Of a stretch of 64,000 nucleotides of DNA, positions 24,572 through 33,442 are shown in pieces. Made by a program: the position numbers and the translations under genes. The notes beneath the pieces were generated by a model. That model worked only from the letters and a program-made list of their open reading frames with translations. It had not been told where the DNA came from and searched no databases. Numbering within the stretch: position 1 is the first letter of the stretch; every line of letters starts with the position of its first letter. The stretch is from NCBI GenBank assembly GCA_964639965.1, contig CAZXGI010000003.1, positions 16,745-80,744 on the forward strand, written 5' to 3'. This DNA is from TMED23 sp964639965. GTDB lineage: Bacteria; Pseudomonadota; Alphaproteobacteria; Rhodospirillales; UBA2165.

Positions 24572-26617
24572 ATGAGTGAATCCAGTTCTTTTGATCAAGG
24601 CTCTGATGCCGAACTAAAAAACCTAAATATCGCTGTACAACACCACAGTAATGATCGCTTGGCTGAAGCTGAGACTATTTATAGACAGATTTTAAAAAAT
24701 AACCCCAATCAAGCTGTGGCTCTGCATCTACTCGGCATATTAGCTCATCAAGTTGGGCAAAGCGAATCTGCCATTGATCTCGTAAAAAAGTCACTTACCA
24801 TTAATTCAAATTATGATGAGGCATATTTTAACCTTGGAAACATTTACAAAGATCTGCAACAACATCATGAAGCTATAGAAAACTACACCCAGGCTTTAAA
24901 AATTAAGCCTGATCACCATGAAGCACATAACAATTTAGGTATAACTCTTGCTAATCTGAGAAATTTCGATGAAGCCATTGTGAGTTTCAATAAGGCATTG
25001 GCAATTAAACCTGATTATACTAATGCACACAGTAACTTAGGCTTGGCCCAAAAAGCCGTGGGAAATTTTGAAGAAGCCATAACCACCTTCAAAAAATCCC
25101 TCAGTATAGAACCCAGTGACCCCGAAGTGCATTCAAACTTGGGTATTACTCTAAGAGATCTTGGAAAATTTGGCGAGGCTATAAATAGTTTTGATAAAGC
25201 CCTCACGATCAAACCCGATGATGCTGTAATTCATTCTAACAAGGGTATTGTTCTCAGAGATCTCGGCAAACTTGAAGAAGCTAAAAAGAGCTTTAATAAG
25301 GCTCTCTCAATTAATCCCGATTATGCAGAAGGGCTAAATAACCTTGGTTTAACACTCACAGATATCGGGAACCTTGATGATGCAATTGCCAGTTTTTCCA
25401 AAGCAATGGAAATAAAGCCCAAGTACAGTGAAGCACTAAATAATCTATGTGAACTTTATGAAAAACATAATATGGTTACTGAATTAGGAAGAACTATAAA
25501 CGATGCCCAAATAACATTTCCGGATAACGATCCAAATCTTCTTTACCGTTTGGCTCAACTTGCTAACAGGGAAAATAGGTTTGATGATGCACAAAAAAAC
25601 CTTGAACGTATAAAACCTGACGAACTTCCAGCGATGGTGAGGCCAGGATATTCAACTCTTCTTGGGAAAACCTATGATAAACTAGGTATGTTTGCCAAAG
25701 CTTTTAGACAATTTGAGACTGCCAATAATGTTATTAATAATCCAATGAGGGTAAAAAAAATTAACAGCCATCGTTACCTGGAGAACATATCTCAATTAAC
25801 GGGATCATGGTCGAGCGCTGTAAAAAATAAACAACCTCAATCAAATGATCTAACAGACAAACGTTCACTTGTATTTCTCATTGGGTTCCCTCGTTCAGGC
25901 ACAACACTTATTGATACTATATTACGTTCACACCCTGAAATATCGGTCATTGAGGAAAAACCGATGGTCCAGCTGATGTGCGACACCATTGGAGACTTGG
26001 CGACTCCAAATCTTCTGAGTAATTTAAAAGACGATCAATTATCTGAGCTAGACAGAGTGTATTTTGACGAGCTTTATTTCCATATCTCTAAAGAGGATTC
26101 TAAACAAAATCTTATTATTGATCGAAATCCACTAAATATTGTTAACGTTGGCTTAATACACCGAGTTTTTCCAAAAGCTAAATTTATTCTAACTTTAAGG
26201 CATCCATACGACTGCGTTTTAAGCTGTTTTATGCAAAACTTTGAATTGAACGATGCGATGGTCAATTTTTTGTCATTAGACAAAACAGCCAAATTTTACG
26301 ATTCTGTAATGTCCCTTTGGGTTCATTATTCTAACGCCCTTGATCTTGAAGTAGAGATCCTGAAATATGAGGATTTAATCCATAATATGCGAGGCTCAAT
26401 AGAACCTATCTTAAATTTCATGGACACTGGATGGCATGAAAATTTACTGAATTATCAACAGACCGGTTTATCTCGAAGAAAAATAAATACTGCTAGCTAC
26501 AATCAGGTAACACAAAGTCTTTATAATGATTCTATTGGTAGATGGAAAAATTATGAAACTCAAATGGAAAGGGTACTTCCCCTCCTTGAACCTTGGTCAG
26601 TTAAATTTGGATATTGA
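24572..26617 (+). CDS. TPR-repeat sulfotransferase
   Basis: A 681-residue two-part protein. Residues about 15-295 are a run of some eight 34-residue TPR units with the A/L/G/Y/A/F/A/P pattern (for example NLGITLANLRNFDEAIVSFN). Residues about 430-670 form a sulfotransferase domain with the PAPS 5'-phosphosulfate loop GFPRSGTT (about residues 438-445) and the 3'-phosphate-binding strand FILTLRHPYDCVLSCF. No membrane helix is present. TPR-sulfotransferases resemble tyrosylprotein and glycan sulfotransferases, and in marine bacteria the acceptor is unknown. The start is ATG 24572. It is the last gene of the plus-strand run before the tRNA. Confidence 0.88.
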   Translation: MSESSSFDQGSDAELKNLNIAVQHHSNDRLAEAETIYRQILKNNPNQAVALHLLGILAHQVGQSESAIDLVKKSLTINSNYDEAYFNLGNIYKDLQQHHEAIENYTQALKIKPDHHEAHNNLGITLANLRNFDEAIVSFNKALAIKPDYTNAHSNLGLAQKAVGNFEEAITTFKKSLSIEPSDPEVHSNLGITLRDLGKFGEAINSFDKALTIKPDDAVIHSNKGIVLRDLGKLEEAKKSFNKALSINPDYAEGLNNLGLTLTDIGNLDDAIASFSKAMEIKPKYSEALNNLCELYEKHNMVTELGRTINDAQITFPDNDPNLLYRLAQLANRENRFDDAQKNLERIKPDELPAMVRPGYSTLLGKTYDKLGMFAKAFRQFETANNVINNPMRVKKINSHRYLENISQLTGSWSSAVKNKQPQSNDLTDKRSLVFLIGFPRSGTTLIDTILRSHPEISVIEEKPMVQLMCDTIGDLATPNLLSNLKDDQLSELDRVYFDELYFHISKEDSKQNLIIDRNPLNIVNVGLIHRVFPKAKFILTLRHPYDCVLSCFMQNFELNDAMVNFLSLDKTAKFYDSVMSLWVHYSNALDLEVEILKYEDLIHNMRGSIEPILNFMDTGWHENLLNYQQTGLSRRKINTASYNQVTQSLYNDSIGRWKNYETQMERVLPLLEPWSVKFGY

Positions 26618-26670
26618 ACCAAAATTATTAATTGCAGTTATGGGTAAAAGTATTTAACAAATAATTGTAA

Positions 26671-26760
26671 TGGAGGAGAGAGAGGGATTCGAACCCTCGA
26701 GACGCTCACACGCCTGGCAGTTTTCAAGACTGCTGCCTTCAACCACTCGGCCACCTCTCC
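26671..26760 (-). tRNA. tRNA-Ser (anticodon UGA), CCA encoded
   Basis: On the minus strand the sequence folds as a class II tRNA. The acceptor 5' strand is GGAGAGG (closed by a G-U at pair 7), the D-arm is GCCGAGTGGTTGAAGGC, and the anticodon loop CTTGAAA gives anticodon UGA (reads UCA). It has a long variable arm (AGGCG/CGTCT) and a T-arm GAGGGTTCGAATCCCTC. CCA is genome-encoded. The discriminator base is U, whereas serine tRNAs usually have G. It is not tRNA-Sec, whose anticodon is UCA and whose acceptor is longer. Confidence 0.95.
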
Positions 26761-27155
26761 TTTTCTAATCAGACCCAAAAAAATTAAAAATATTTTATAC
26801 ACATGCACCTAATTTCTCGTGTTTATGATTGCTTCTACTAATTTACAATTTTCAGATCGTTAAGAACCTATGCCAAATGGTATACATTCTTTCATAGGTA
26901 AAGTTTAAACCTTTTCTAATACATCGACGTAAACGTCAAGCCTTAAAGAATGAGATTTAAACAATTTACTAGTTATGTTTTGACTAAAAAAATAAATGGA
27001 CTTAATTTAGTAAAAATTATCAAGACTTTAAGTATATTACACTTCAAAAATTTAGAGTATTTACTTAATTCTATTCTAATTGATATATTAATTTGAAAAT
27101 GGGGCTTAATTATTTGCCTAATATCGAGAGCCTAAACTTTAGGGATCATATTAAA
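26761..27155. other. Gene-free AT-rich region with one inverted repeat
   Basis: No coding frame is convincing here. It holds the promoter side of the minus-strand tRNA-Ser and the leader of the lipoprotein gene. A 7-bp inverted repeat ACCTATG (26866-26872) / CATAGGT (26893-26899) encloses 20 nt including GGTATAC. It could be a protein-binding site or a weak hairpin. Otherwise long A/T runs dominate, and I see no -35/-10 pair I would defend. Confidence 0.4.
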
Positions 27156-27641
27156 ATGTTAAAAAGTCGTATCTTATTCAATCATTTTTTCATAAATTTT
27201 TTTATCACCTGTTTATTGATATTTGCTTTATCAGGATGTGCAACAGGAATTCCATTTAACAGTGCAAAGGACGAAATACCCTCTTTGAAGTCTGACATGG
27301 GGCGTATTTTCGTATATAGAAGTTTTAACCCATTAGCGCTTCTAAAACCGTTAGTGTTTAAATTAGATGGCAAGAATATTGCCGATACTTTTGCCTCAAC
27401 TGTATTTTACCATGACGTAAAACCGGGCAAACATACCGTCAATTTAAAAGATGCTGAAAAGGATTTGTCTTTTAATCTAACCATGGGTGGATCAGTATAT
27501 TTGCGATACTCGATTGTTCCTGATTCAGTATCGGAGGGGAACGCGATAGTTGAACTGATAGATTCTAAAACTGCTATGATCGAACTAGATAGGGTCCGCT
27601 TGATTGAAAAAAATTTGAGGTTTCCTGAAGAGCATAAATAA
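27156..27641 (+). CDS. DUF2846-like putative lipoprotein
   Basis: About 161 residues. From ATG 27156 there is a lipoprotein signal: basic MLKSR, a hydrophobic stretch, and lipobox LSGC with the cysteine around residue 28. After this comes a mostly beta globular domain (GRIFVYRSFNPLALLKPLVF, KPGKHTVNLKD) resembling DUF2846. Upstream TTG 27093 and ATG 27099 are in frame but would bury the signal peptide, while AGGG about 11 nt before 27156 supports the later start. The protein would be anchored in the inner or outer membrane facing the periplasm. Its function is unknown. Confidence 0.8.
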   Translation: MLKSRILFNHFFINFFITCLLIFALSGCATGIPFNSAKDEIPSLKSDMGRIFVYRSFNPLALLKPLVFKLDGKNIADTFASTVFYHDVKPGKHTVNLKDAEKDLSFNLTMGGSVYLRYSIVPDSVSEGNAIVELIDSKTAMIELDRVRLIEKNLRFPEEHK

Positions 27642-27843
27642 CTTGAATATTATAATGATAGTGCATCATATAAATTCTTTGCGATTAAATGAATAGGAAA
27701 GAGCCCTTAAATTCCATATTGCGGCAGTAGATTTTACTAAATTGATTAGGGTAAGCATTTTAGCCTATCAGTTTCGTCAGTTTATGGATTATTTGGAAAA
27801 CCATAATTTGGATAGAATGTAATTTAATAGGAGTATAATTAAA

Positions 27844-28536
27844 ATGGAATATGCAATTTCATCGGTAACACAATCATCGATTGGAATTGATGGGGGAAAA
27901 AAACATTTTCCCATACGACGTATATATTGTGTAGGTCGGAACTACCGTGCGCATGCTATCGAAATGGGTGCCGATCCAGATCGCGAAGCTCCATTTTTTT
28001 TTATGAAACCATCCGATGCGATTGTTGAAAATGGCTCCACTATTCCTTACCCTAATCAGACAACAAATTTTCATTATGAGATTGAACTTGTAGTAGCGAT
28101 AGGCAAATCAGGAGATAATATCATTGAGGAAAATGCTTTGAAACATGTTTGGGGTTACGGTGTTGGCATCGATTTAACTCGACGCGACCTTCAAAGCGAA
28201 GCAAAGAAAACTGGTCGACCATGGGATATGGGGAAGAGCTTTGATCATTCAGCTCCATGCTCAGACCTCAGGCCAGTGAGTGATGTAGGTCATCCAGATA
28301 CCGGTAACGGAGCAATCTGGATAAAAGTCAACGGAGAAATAAAGCAGCAAAGCACTCTTGATTTGCATATTTGGAATGTCGCTGAAACTATTAGCTATTT
28401 GTCTAAATTTTGTAAATTAATGCCTGGGGATCTTATCTTTATGGGAACTCCAGAAGGCGTGGGTCCATTAGAATCTGGAGATACAATAGAAGGACATATT
28501 GATGGATTAGGCGATTTAAGAATTAAAATCAGCTAG
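27844..28536 (+). CDS. FAH-family hydrolase (fumarylpyruvate-hydrolase-like)
   Basis: A 230-residue member of the fumarylacetoacetate-hydrolase fold. It starts with the RRIYCVGRNYRAHAIEMG pattern of the small acylpyruvase/fumarylpyruvate hydrolase group. The metal-binding carboxylates are in HYEIELVVAIGK, and a later GVGIDLTRRDLQ and GDLIFMGTPEGVGPL are conserved. It has no N-terminal extension, unlike the longer paralogue at 32.5 kb. Enzymes of this subgroup act on fumarylpyruvate from gentisate, or on other acylpyruvates including oxaloacetate. The ribosome-binding site AGGAG precedes the ATG. A DNA dyad TTATGG/CCATAA (27782-27806) lies about 40 bp upstream. It leads a plus-strand operon with an AKR and an SDR. 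Confidence 0.85.
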   Translation: MEYAISSVTQSSIGIDGGKKHFPIRRIYCVGRNYRAHAIEMGADPDREAPFFFMKPSDAIVENGSTIPYPNQTTNFHYEIELVVAIGKSGDNIIEENALKHVWGYGVGIDLTRRDLQSEAKKTGRPWDMGKSFDHSAPCSDLRPVSDVGHPDTGNGAIWIKVNGEIKQQSTLDLHIWNVAETISYLSKFCKLMPGDLIFMGTPEGVGPLESGDTIEGHIDGLGDLRIKIS

Positions 28537-28566
28537 TCATAAACTATAGAAAATAATGAGGATAAG

Positions 28567-29550
28567 GTGAAAAAACGAAGATTAGGAGTTAAGGGACCTG
28601 AAGTGCCTGCTATTGGCTTAGGGTGCATGGGTATGAGCATTCAATATGGGGAGATTGATGAGGATAAATCGATCGATACGATTCAATATGCCTTGGATAT
28701 TGGCTTGAATTTGTTGAATACAGCTGACATGTACGGTAATGGCAGAAATGAAACACTTATTTCTTCGGCCATTGAGAGCCGACGTAATGAAGTTATCATT
28801 AATACCAAATTTGGAAACGTAATTAATCCGGATGGCTCTCGCAGTAAAAATGGTCGACCTGAATATGTACGACAAGCCTGTGATAAAAGTCTTCAAAGAT
28901 TAAGAACAGATTATATTGATATATATTCGCAACACCGTGTTGATCCTGAGGTTCCTATTGAAGAGACAGTAGGTGCAATGGCACGCTTGATTGAAGAAGG
29001 CAAAGTCCGCTATATAGGCTTATCCGAAGCAGCCCCTGAAACTATCCGACGCGCTCATAAAGAATCGCCCATTACATGTGTTGAAACCGAGTATTCTCTA
29101 TGGACGCGAGATGTTGAAGCGGAAATACTTCCTTTATGCGAAGAATCAGGTATTAGTTTAATACCGTATGCGCCATTAGGTCGGGGCTTTCTTACGGGTA
29201 CAATTAAATCTTCAGATGATTTGAATGAAGCCGATCGCCGGCGAGCTCACCCAAGATTTTTTGAGGAAAATATAAAGAAAAACAAGGTCAAGGTAGCGAT
29301 TATAGAGTCTATAGCCGAGAAAAATGGCCTAAAACCCGCCCAGATTGCACTTGCATGGGTTTTGTCAAAAAATAACCAAATCGTTCCTATTCCCGGAACT
29401 AAACATCGTAAGTACCTTGATGAAAATATACGGGCAATTGACGTAAACTTAACAGACGAAGAAATTAAATTACTGGAAAAAACATTTCCGGCAGGTGAGA
29501 CAGTAGGGGAAAGATATCCTGTAGGTGAAATGAAACATTTAGGGCTTTAG
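28567..29550 (+). CDS. Aldo-keto reductase
   Basis: NADPH-dependent (beta/alpha)8-barrel reductase of 327 residues. The tetrad is present: Asp in LLNTADMYG, Tyr in the same motif, Lys in IINTKFGN and His in YSQHRVDP. GLSEAAPETI and PIPGTKHRKYLDEN (cofactor loop) are conserved. The GTG start at 28567 follows GAGGATAA and gives a normal N-terminus (MKKRRLGVKGPEVPAIGLGCMGMS). It lies 30 bp after the FAH hydrolase and six bases before the SDR. Such enzymes reduce aldehydes or keto groups; the true substrate is not indicated. Confidence 0.9.
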   Translation: MKKRRLGVKGPEVPAIGLGCMGMSIQYGEIDEDKSIDTIQYALDIGLNLLNTADMYGNGRNETLISSAIESRRNEVIINTKFGNVINPDGSRSKNGRPEYVRQACDKSLQRLRTDYIDIYSQHRVDPEVPIEETVGAMARLIEEGKVRYIGLSEAAPETIRRAHKESPITCVETEYSLWTRDVEAEILPLCEESGISLIPYAPLGRGFLTGTIKSSDDLNEADRRRAHPRFFEENIKKNKVKVAIIESIAEKNGLKPAQIALAWVLSKNNQIVPIPGTKHRKYLDENIRAIDVNLTDEEIKLLEKTFPAGETVGERYPVGEMKHLGL

Positions 29551-29555
29551 CAGTA

Positions 29556-30344
29556 ATGGGCCGTGTCGATGGAAAAATAGCCTTAGTCACAGGAGCGGGA
29601 TCCGGTCTTGGCCGTGCGTCTGCCGTTCATTTAGCAAAAGAAGGTGCAAACGTAATTGTTTCCGACATAAATGAGGAGACAGCCCGAGACACTGCTATTC
29701 AGATCAATAAGAGCCAAGTTGGAGCTGCAATATCATTTAAACATGATGTAACTAAAGAGCGTGACTGGAAGAAAATCCTAGAAAAAACATCGAATGAATT
29801 TGGTAATGTCGATATTCTAATAAATAACGCGGGAATAAGTATAGGGGGCGATATTGAAAGTACTGAATTTTCCGAGTGGAAGCTATTACAAGAAGTTGAT
29901 GTTGATAGTGTTTTTTGGGGTTGTAAACTTGTCTTTCCCTATATGAAAAAAGCCGGAGGGGGGTCAATTGTTAATATTTCATCTACAGTTGGAATTATGG
30001 GTAATCCTTTGACTTTGGGGTATGGTAGTGCAAAAGCTGCGGTGAGATCAATGACTAAGTCAATTGCTCTGCATTGTGCACGACACCGTTATAATATTCG
30101 CTGTAACTCTGTTCATCCCACCTTCATAAAGACACCCTTACTAAATCGATTTACTGAAAAAGTTGGGAATGAAAATGAAACATATAAAATTCTTGCTGAA
30201 CAAATACCTTTGGGTGAAATATTGAGTACGGAAGATGTAACTTATGGGATTATTTATTTAGCATCTGATGAGTCTCGTATGATGACTGGATCTGAATTGG
30301 TTATTGATGGCGGATTAACCTCTGGCTACATGCCACCAATTTAA
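29556..30344 (+). CDS. Short-chain dehydrogenase/reductase (classical SDR)
   Basis: Rossmann-fold oxidoreductase of 262 residues. The cofactor motif is GAGSGLGRA, an acidic DINEE follows beta-2 (suggesting NAD(H) preference), and NNAG is present. The catalytic set is Ser in ISSTVG plus Tyr and Lys in YGSAK. C-terminal GSELVIDGGLTSGY is typical. It starts six bases after the AKR stop, so both are translated from one message. Family members oxidise secondary alcohols (cyclopentanol dehydrogenases, 3-oxoacyl reductases). Which alcohol is oxidised here is unknown. Confidence 0.9.
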   Translation: MGRVDGKIALVTGAGSGLGRASAVHLAKEGANVIVSDINEETARDTAIQINKSQVGAAISFKHDVTKERDWKKILEKTSNEFGNVDILINNAGISIGGDIESTEFSEWKLLQEVDVDSVFWGCKLVFPYMKKAGGGSIVNISSTVGIMGNPLTLGYGSAKAAVRSMTKSIALHCARHRYNIRCNSVHPTFIKTPLLNRFTEKVGNENETYKILAEQIPLGEILSTEDVTYGIIYLASDESRMMTGSELVIDGGLTSGYMPPI

Positions 30345-30433
30345 AATGGACTAAAATAATATTGAACTGTGTAAATTATTGTATCAGATATATGATAGAT
30401 TTTAAGATTACAATTAAGATGAGGGGAATATAG

Positions 30434-31210
30434 ATGCCAACGAACAAGGAACAGGCTAAACCAGTTTATAATAATAAACGTTTTAGGCCCAGCGAATATA
30501 ATTTTGATATGTTCATTGGCCCAAGAGCCGGTGATCTTTTGAAAGATTTTCCTTTAATTGATTTGAAATCAGAAAGAATAGTTAATCTTTCAGACTTCGC
30601 TGGTAAATGGGTTGTAATTGAAACTGCGTCGTCAACTTGCTCAATGTACACAAAAAATATACCTGATATGAAAGATATTGCCGAAGAAATAAACGACGTT
30701 GAATTTGTTGTCATCTATGTGAGAGAAGCTCATCCAGGCGAACGGCTTGGCCAACATAAAAATATGGAAGAAAAGATGGCCGCCGCAAAGTTAATAGCAC
30801 CACGTTATGGTGAACATCGACGTATTTTAGTGGACAACTATGAAGGCGACTTTCATCGAGCTTACGGCGCAATGCCAAATGTAGTTTACATTATCCGCCC
30901 AGATGGAAAAATTCATTATCGGTGTAATTGGGCGGCACCTCATAAAGTTAAGGAAGCACTTGAGGATAGAGAAAATTTTCATACAGTAGAAAATGCAGAT
31001 TTGGTAACCTTAAGGGCTTCTCGTAAAAAATTCCATATGATACGCACCATGTGGACAGGAGGCGTAATAGCCCTATACGATTTCCTAAAAGGAGCCCCAT
31101 ATGTGGTTGGCAAACATATGAAAGTTGATGCCTATTATAACAAGCACGGAAAGTTTAAAAATCACCCAGATGATATTTCCGATGACCCGGGTCCTATACC
31201 GTCTAGGTGA
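30434..31210 (+). CDS. Deiodinase-like thiol oxidoreductase (Cys form)
   Basis: A 258-residue protein resembling the iodothyronine-deiodinase/peroxiredoxin branch of the thioredoxin fold. The core is GKWVVIETASSTCSMYTKN, followed by VEFVVIYVREAHPGERL. In deiodinases the equivalents are the Sec active site (SxTU) and the (Y/I)xEAH segment. Here Cys69 occupies the selenocysteine position and His100 is retained. The C-terminal part has FHRAYGAMPNVVYIIRPDGKIHYR. No signal peptide is seen. It probably acts as a peroxidase or reductase rather than a true deiodinase. It has a GAGGGGAA ribosome-binding site and follows the SDR gene by 89 bp. Confidence 0.8.
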   Translation: MPTNKEQAKPVYNNKRFRPSEYNFDMFIGPRAGDLLKDFPLIDLKSERIVNLSDFAGKWVVIETASSTCSMYTKNIPDMKDIAEEINDVEFVVIYVREAHPGERLGQHKNMEEKMAAAKLIAPRYGEHRRILVDNYEGDFHRAYGAMPNVVYIIRPDGKIHYRCNWAAPHKVKEALEDRENFHTVENADLVTLRASRKKFHMIRTMWTGGVIALYDFLKGAPYVVGKHMKVDAYYNKHGKFKNHPDDISDDPGPIPSR

Positions 31211-31236
31211 AATAGGAAAAAGATTAATTAATTACT

Positions 31237-32334
31237 CTAGTTACTCCCCCAAACTTCCTCAGCGATTTCAACTACTAGAGCCAGTTTTTTTGCCTGTTGG
31301 TCATGACTAAGTTTATTTCCATGATGAGTACTTGAAAAACCACATTGAGGACTAAGGCACATTTGGTCTGGATTAATGTATTTTGCGGCCTCATCAATTC
31401 GACGTTTTATGTCATCTTTATTTTCAAGTTCAGGAGTTTTCGAGGTAATAAGACCAAGAACCACCACCCTATCTTTTGGGATAAAACGTAAAGGCTCAAA
31501 ACCTCCAGCTCGTTCAGAATCATATTCCATGAAATAACCATCTACTTTTAATTCAGAAAACATTTTTTCGGCAACGGCCTCATAACCTCCTGACGTCATA
31601 AATGTACTTTGAAAATTTCCCCTGCACATATGTGTGGTTACGGTCATATTTTTTGAACGCATTTCTACGGCTTCGCTGAGAACTTTCGAGTATTTAATTA
31701 GCAAATCATCAGGGTTGTCTCCACGTTTTCGTATATCACTCCGGAAATCAGTATCACAAAGATATGCAAAACTAACATCATCAACTTGAAGATAGCTGCA
31801 CCCAAGATTTTCCAGCTCTTTAATTTCAGCTTGATAAGCTGTGGTAAGATCACGCCAATAATCATCGAGATTAGGATATGCTGATGTGCTAATTCCCGAA
31901 CGACCACTTCTTAGATGGGTCATGCCCGGGCCAGGTATGCAAAACTTTGCAGTTTCTTTTGTATTCGCGTTGAGAAAACTATAATGCTCGCGCATATTTC
32001 CAGAATGTTTTCCTATTTTATCTTTGATCGAGAATGTTGAAACCGTTCCACCACCTGAGAAAGCATGGCCATACGTTTCTTGGCTTAATTTCACCCCCAA
32101 AAAACCTGAAATAAAATCTAGATGCCAATAGTCTCGGCGAAACTCACCATCGGTAATTGACTTAAGCCCAATATCTTCCTGAAATTTTATTATGTCGATG
32201 ATATGGCGATCTTCCAGTGATTTGAGAGTCTCGGCATCTAACTTTCCTTCTCGCCATTTTTGGCGAGCGTCAGATAGATCTTGAGGACGTAAAAGGCTTC
32301 CGACGTGTTCAGCTCTAAAAGGTGGTTTTGGCAT
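31237..32334 (-). CDS. Short MetE-like methyltransferase, copy 2
   Basis: A 365-residue core-MetE protein, a paralogue of the one at 18.9 kb. The two share FRAEHVGSLLRP against FRADHVGSLLRP, DGEFRRDYW, HMCRGNFQ against HMCRGNYK, YFMEYDSERAGGFEPLRF, and SPQCGF, including all four zinc ligands. The main differences lie in the middle region, around residues 85-160. It converges on the deiodinase-like gene and diverges from an FAH-family gene, rather than from an acyl-CoA ligase as copy 1 does, which hints at different substrates. No corrinoid protein or reactivase gene is nearby. Confidence 0.85.
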   Translation of the reverse strand: MPKPPFRAEHVGSLLRPQDLSDARQKWREGKLDAETLKSLEDRHIIDIIKFQEDIGLKSITDGEFRRDYWHLDFISGFLGVKLSQETYGHAFSGGGTVSTFSIKDKIGKHSGNMREHYSFLNANTKETAKFCIPGPGMTHLRSGRSGISTSAYPNLDDYWRDLTTAYQAEIKELENLGCSYLQVDDVSFAYLCDTDFRSDIRKRGDNPDDLLIKYSKVLSEAVEMRSKNMTVTTHMCRGNFQSTFMTSGGYEAVAEKMFSELKVDGYFMEYDSERAGGFEPLRFIPKDRVVVLGLITSKTPELENKDDIKRRIDEAAKYINPDQMCLSPQCGFSSTHHGNKLSHDQQAKKLALVVEIAEEVWGSN

Positions 32335-32496
32335 AATTCAATCCTCAATTAAAAACAGAATTTTGACGTCTACATTGAAAAATATCACCCTAAAACTTAT
32401 TAATTCAAGTATTAAAATTAATTAAAGTGGTGTTTGACTAAATGTTAGTTTATGGGGCAAAAATAACTGACCTTTAATAATAAAATTAGGGGATTC

Positions 32497-33393
32497 ATGA
32501 GATTAATTAGCTTTTTATCATCTGAACAGCCAAAGTTAGGCATTGTTGTTGATGAGGGAAAATCAGTAATTGAGCTTTCACTATTAACACCTGATTTACC
32601 ACAAACTATGAATGATTTTATCAAGCTTGGTCCTATTGGAATTGATAGAATATCAGCTGCGATGAATTCTGCAGAGAATATAACTAAACTAAATTTCGCC
32701 GACCTAAAATTATTAGCTCCCATTCCAGAACCCTGTCGTAACATTTTTTGTGTAGGAAGGAATTACCACGAACACGCTAAAGAATTTCAAAAGAGCGGCT
32801 TCGATGCGACAGCTGGTACGTCTGCTATCCCAGATGAACCTATTATTTTTACTAAGGCCACAACGAGTGTTTGCGGCCCGACAGATCCTATTCCCTCTTA
32901 TTTAGATTTAACTAACTCAACAGATTATGAAGGTGAATTAGCCGTAATCATAGGAAAGGAGGGTCGCGGTATAAGCAAGGCAAAAGCGTTTGATCATGTT
33001 TTTGGCTATTCGGTTTGTAATGATTTAACTGCGCGTATGCTTCAGCGTCAGCATAAACAATGGTTTTTAGGCAAAAGTCTTGACGGATACTGTCCAATGG
33101 GTCCAATGATTGTGACAGCAGATGAGAGTGGCCATCCGGACACATTTAGCTTAATGACAACAGTTAATGGTGAAACTCGGCAAAAAGCCAGCGTCGCAGA
33201 TTTAATTTTTGATATTCCTACGTTGATTGAGTGTATTTCAGCCGTAATTACGTTAAAATCTGGGGATATTATTGCTACAGGCACGCCCGTCGGAGTTGGC
33301 ATAGGCTACGAACCTCCATTATTTTTGAAAAAGGGGGATATTGTAGAAATAACAATTGAGCCAATTGGGACGATCAGAAATATTGTAGAATAG
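32497..33393 (+). CDS. FAH-family hydrolase, long form (catechol meta-cleavage type)
   Basis: A 298-residue FAH-family protein with the N-terminal extension of the HHDD-isomerase/decarboxylase group. Signature elements are NIFCVGRNYHEHAKEFQKS, the acidic metal site DYEGELAVIIGKEGRGI, and GYSVCNDLTARMLQRQHKQWFLGKSLDGYCPMGP split into its usual blocks. The C-terminal GDIIATGTPVGVGIG is present. The enzyme hydrolyses or decarboxylates 2-hydroxy-dienoate or acylpyruvate intermediates. Being next to a ring-hydroxylating dioxygenase fits aromatic catabolism, although no ring-cleavage dioxygenase is visible in the window. The start has GGGGATTC just upstream. Confidence 0.87.
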   Translation: MRLISFLSSEQPKLGIVVDEGKSVIELSLLTPDLPQTMNDFIKLGPIGIDRISAAMNSAENITKLNFADLKLLAPIPEPCRNIFCVGRNYHEHAKEFQKSGFDATAGTSAIPDEPIIFTKATTSVCGPTDPIPSYLDLTNSTDYEGELAVIIGKEGRGISKAKAFDHVFGYSVCNDLTARMLQRQHKQWFLGKSLDGYCPMGPMIVTADESGHPDTFSLMTTVNGETRQKASVADLIFDIPTLIECISAVITLKSGDIIATGTPVGVGIGYEPPLFLKKGDIVEITIEPIGTIRNIVE

Positions 33394-33442
33394 TATTTCG
33401 ATACTTACTTTTTTAATTTCTCCTTTAATCCAGAGAGAAAAT

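Noticed and set aside
26671..26760. tRNA-Sec candidate
   Set aside because: The anticodon is UGA (serine, reads UCA), not UCA, and the acceptor arm has ordinary length.
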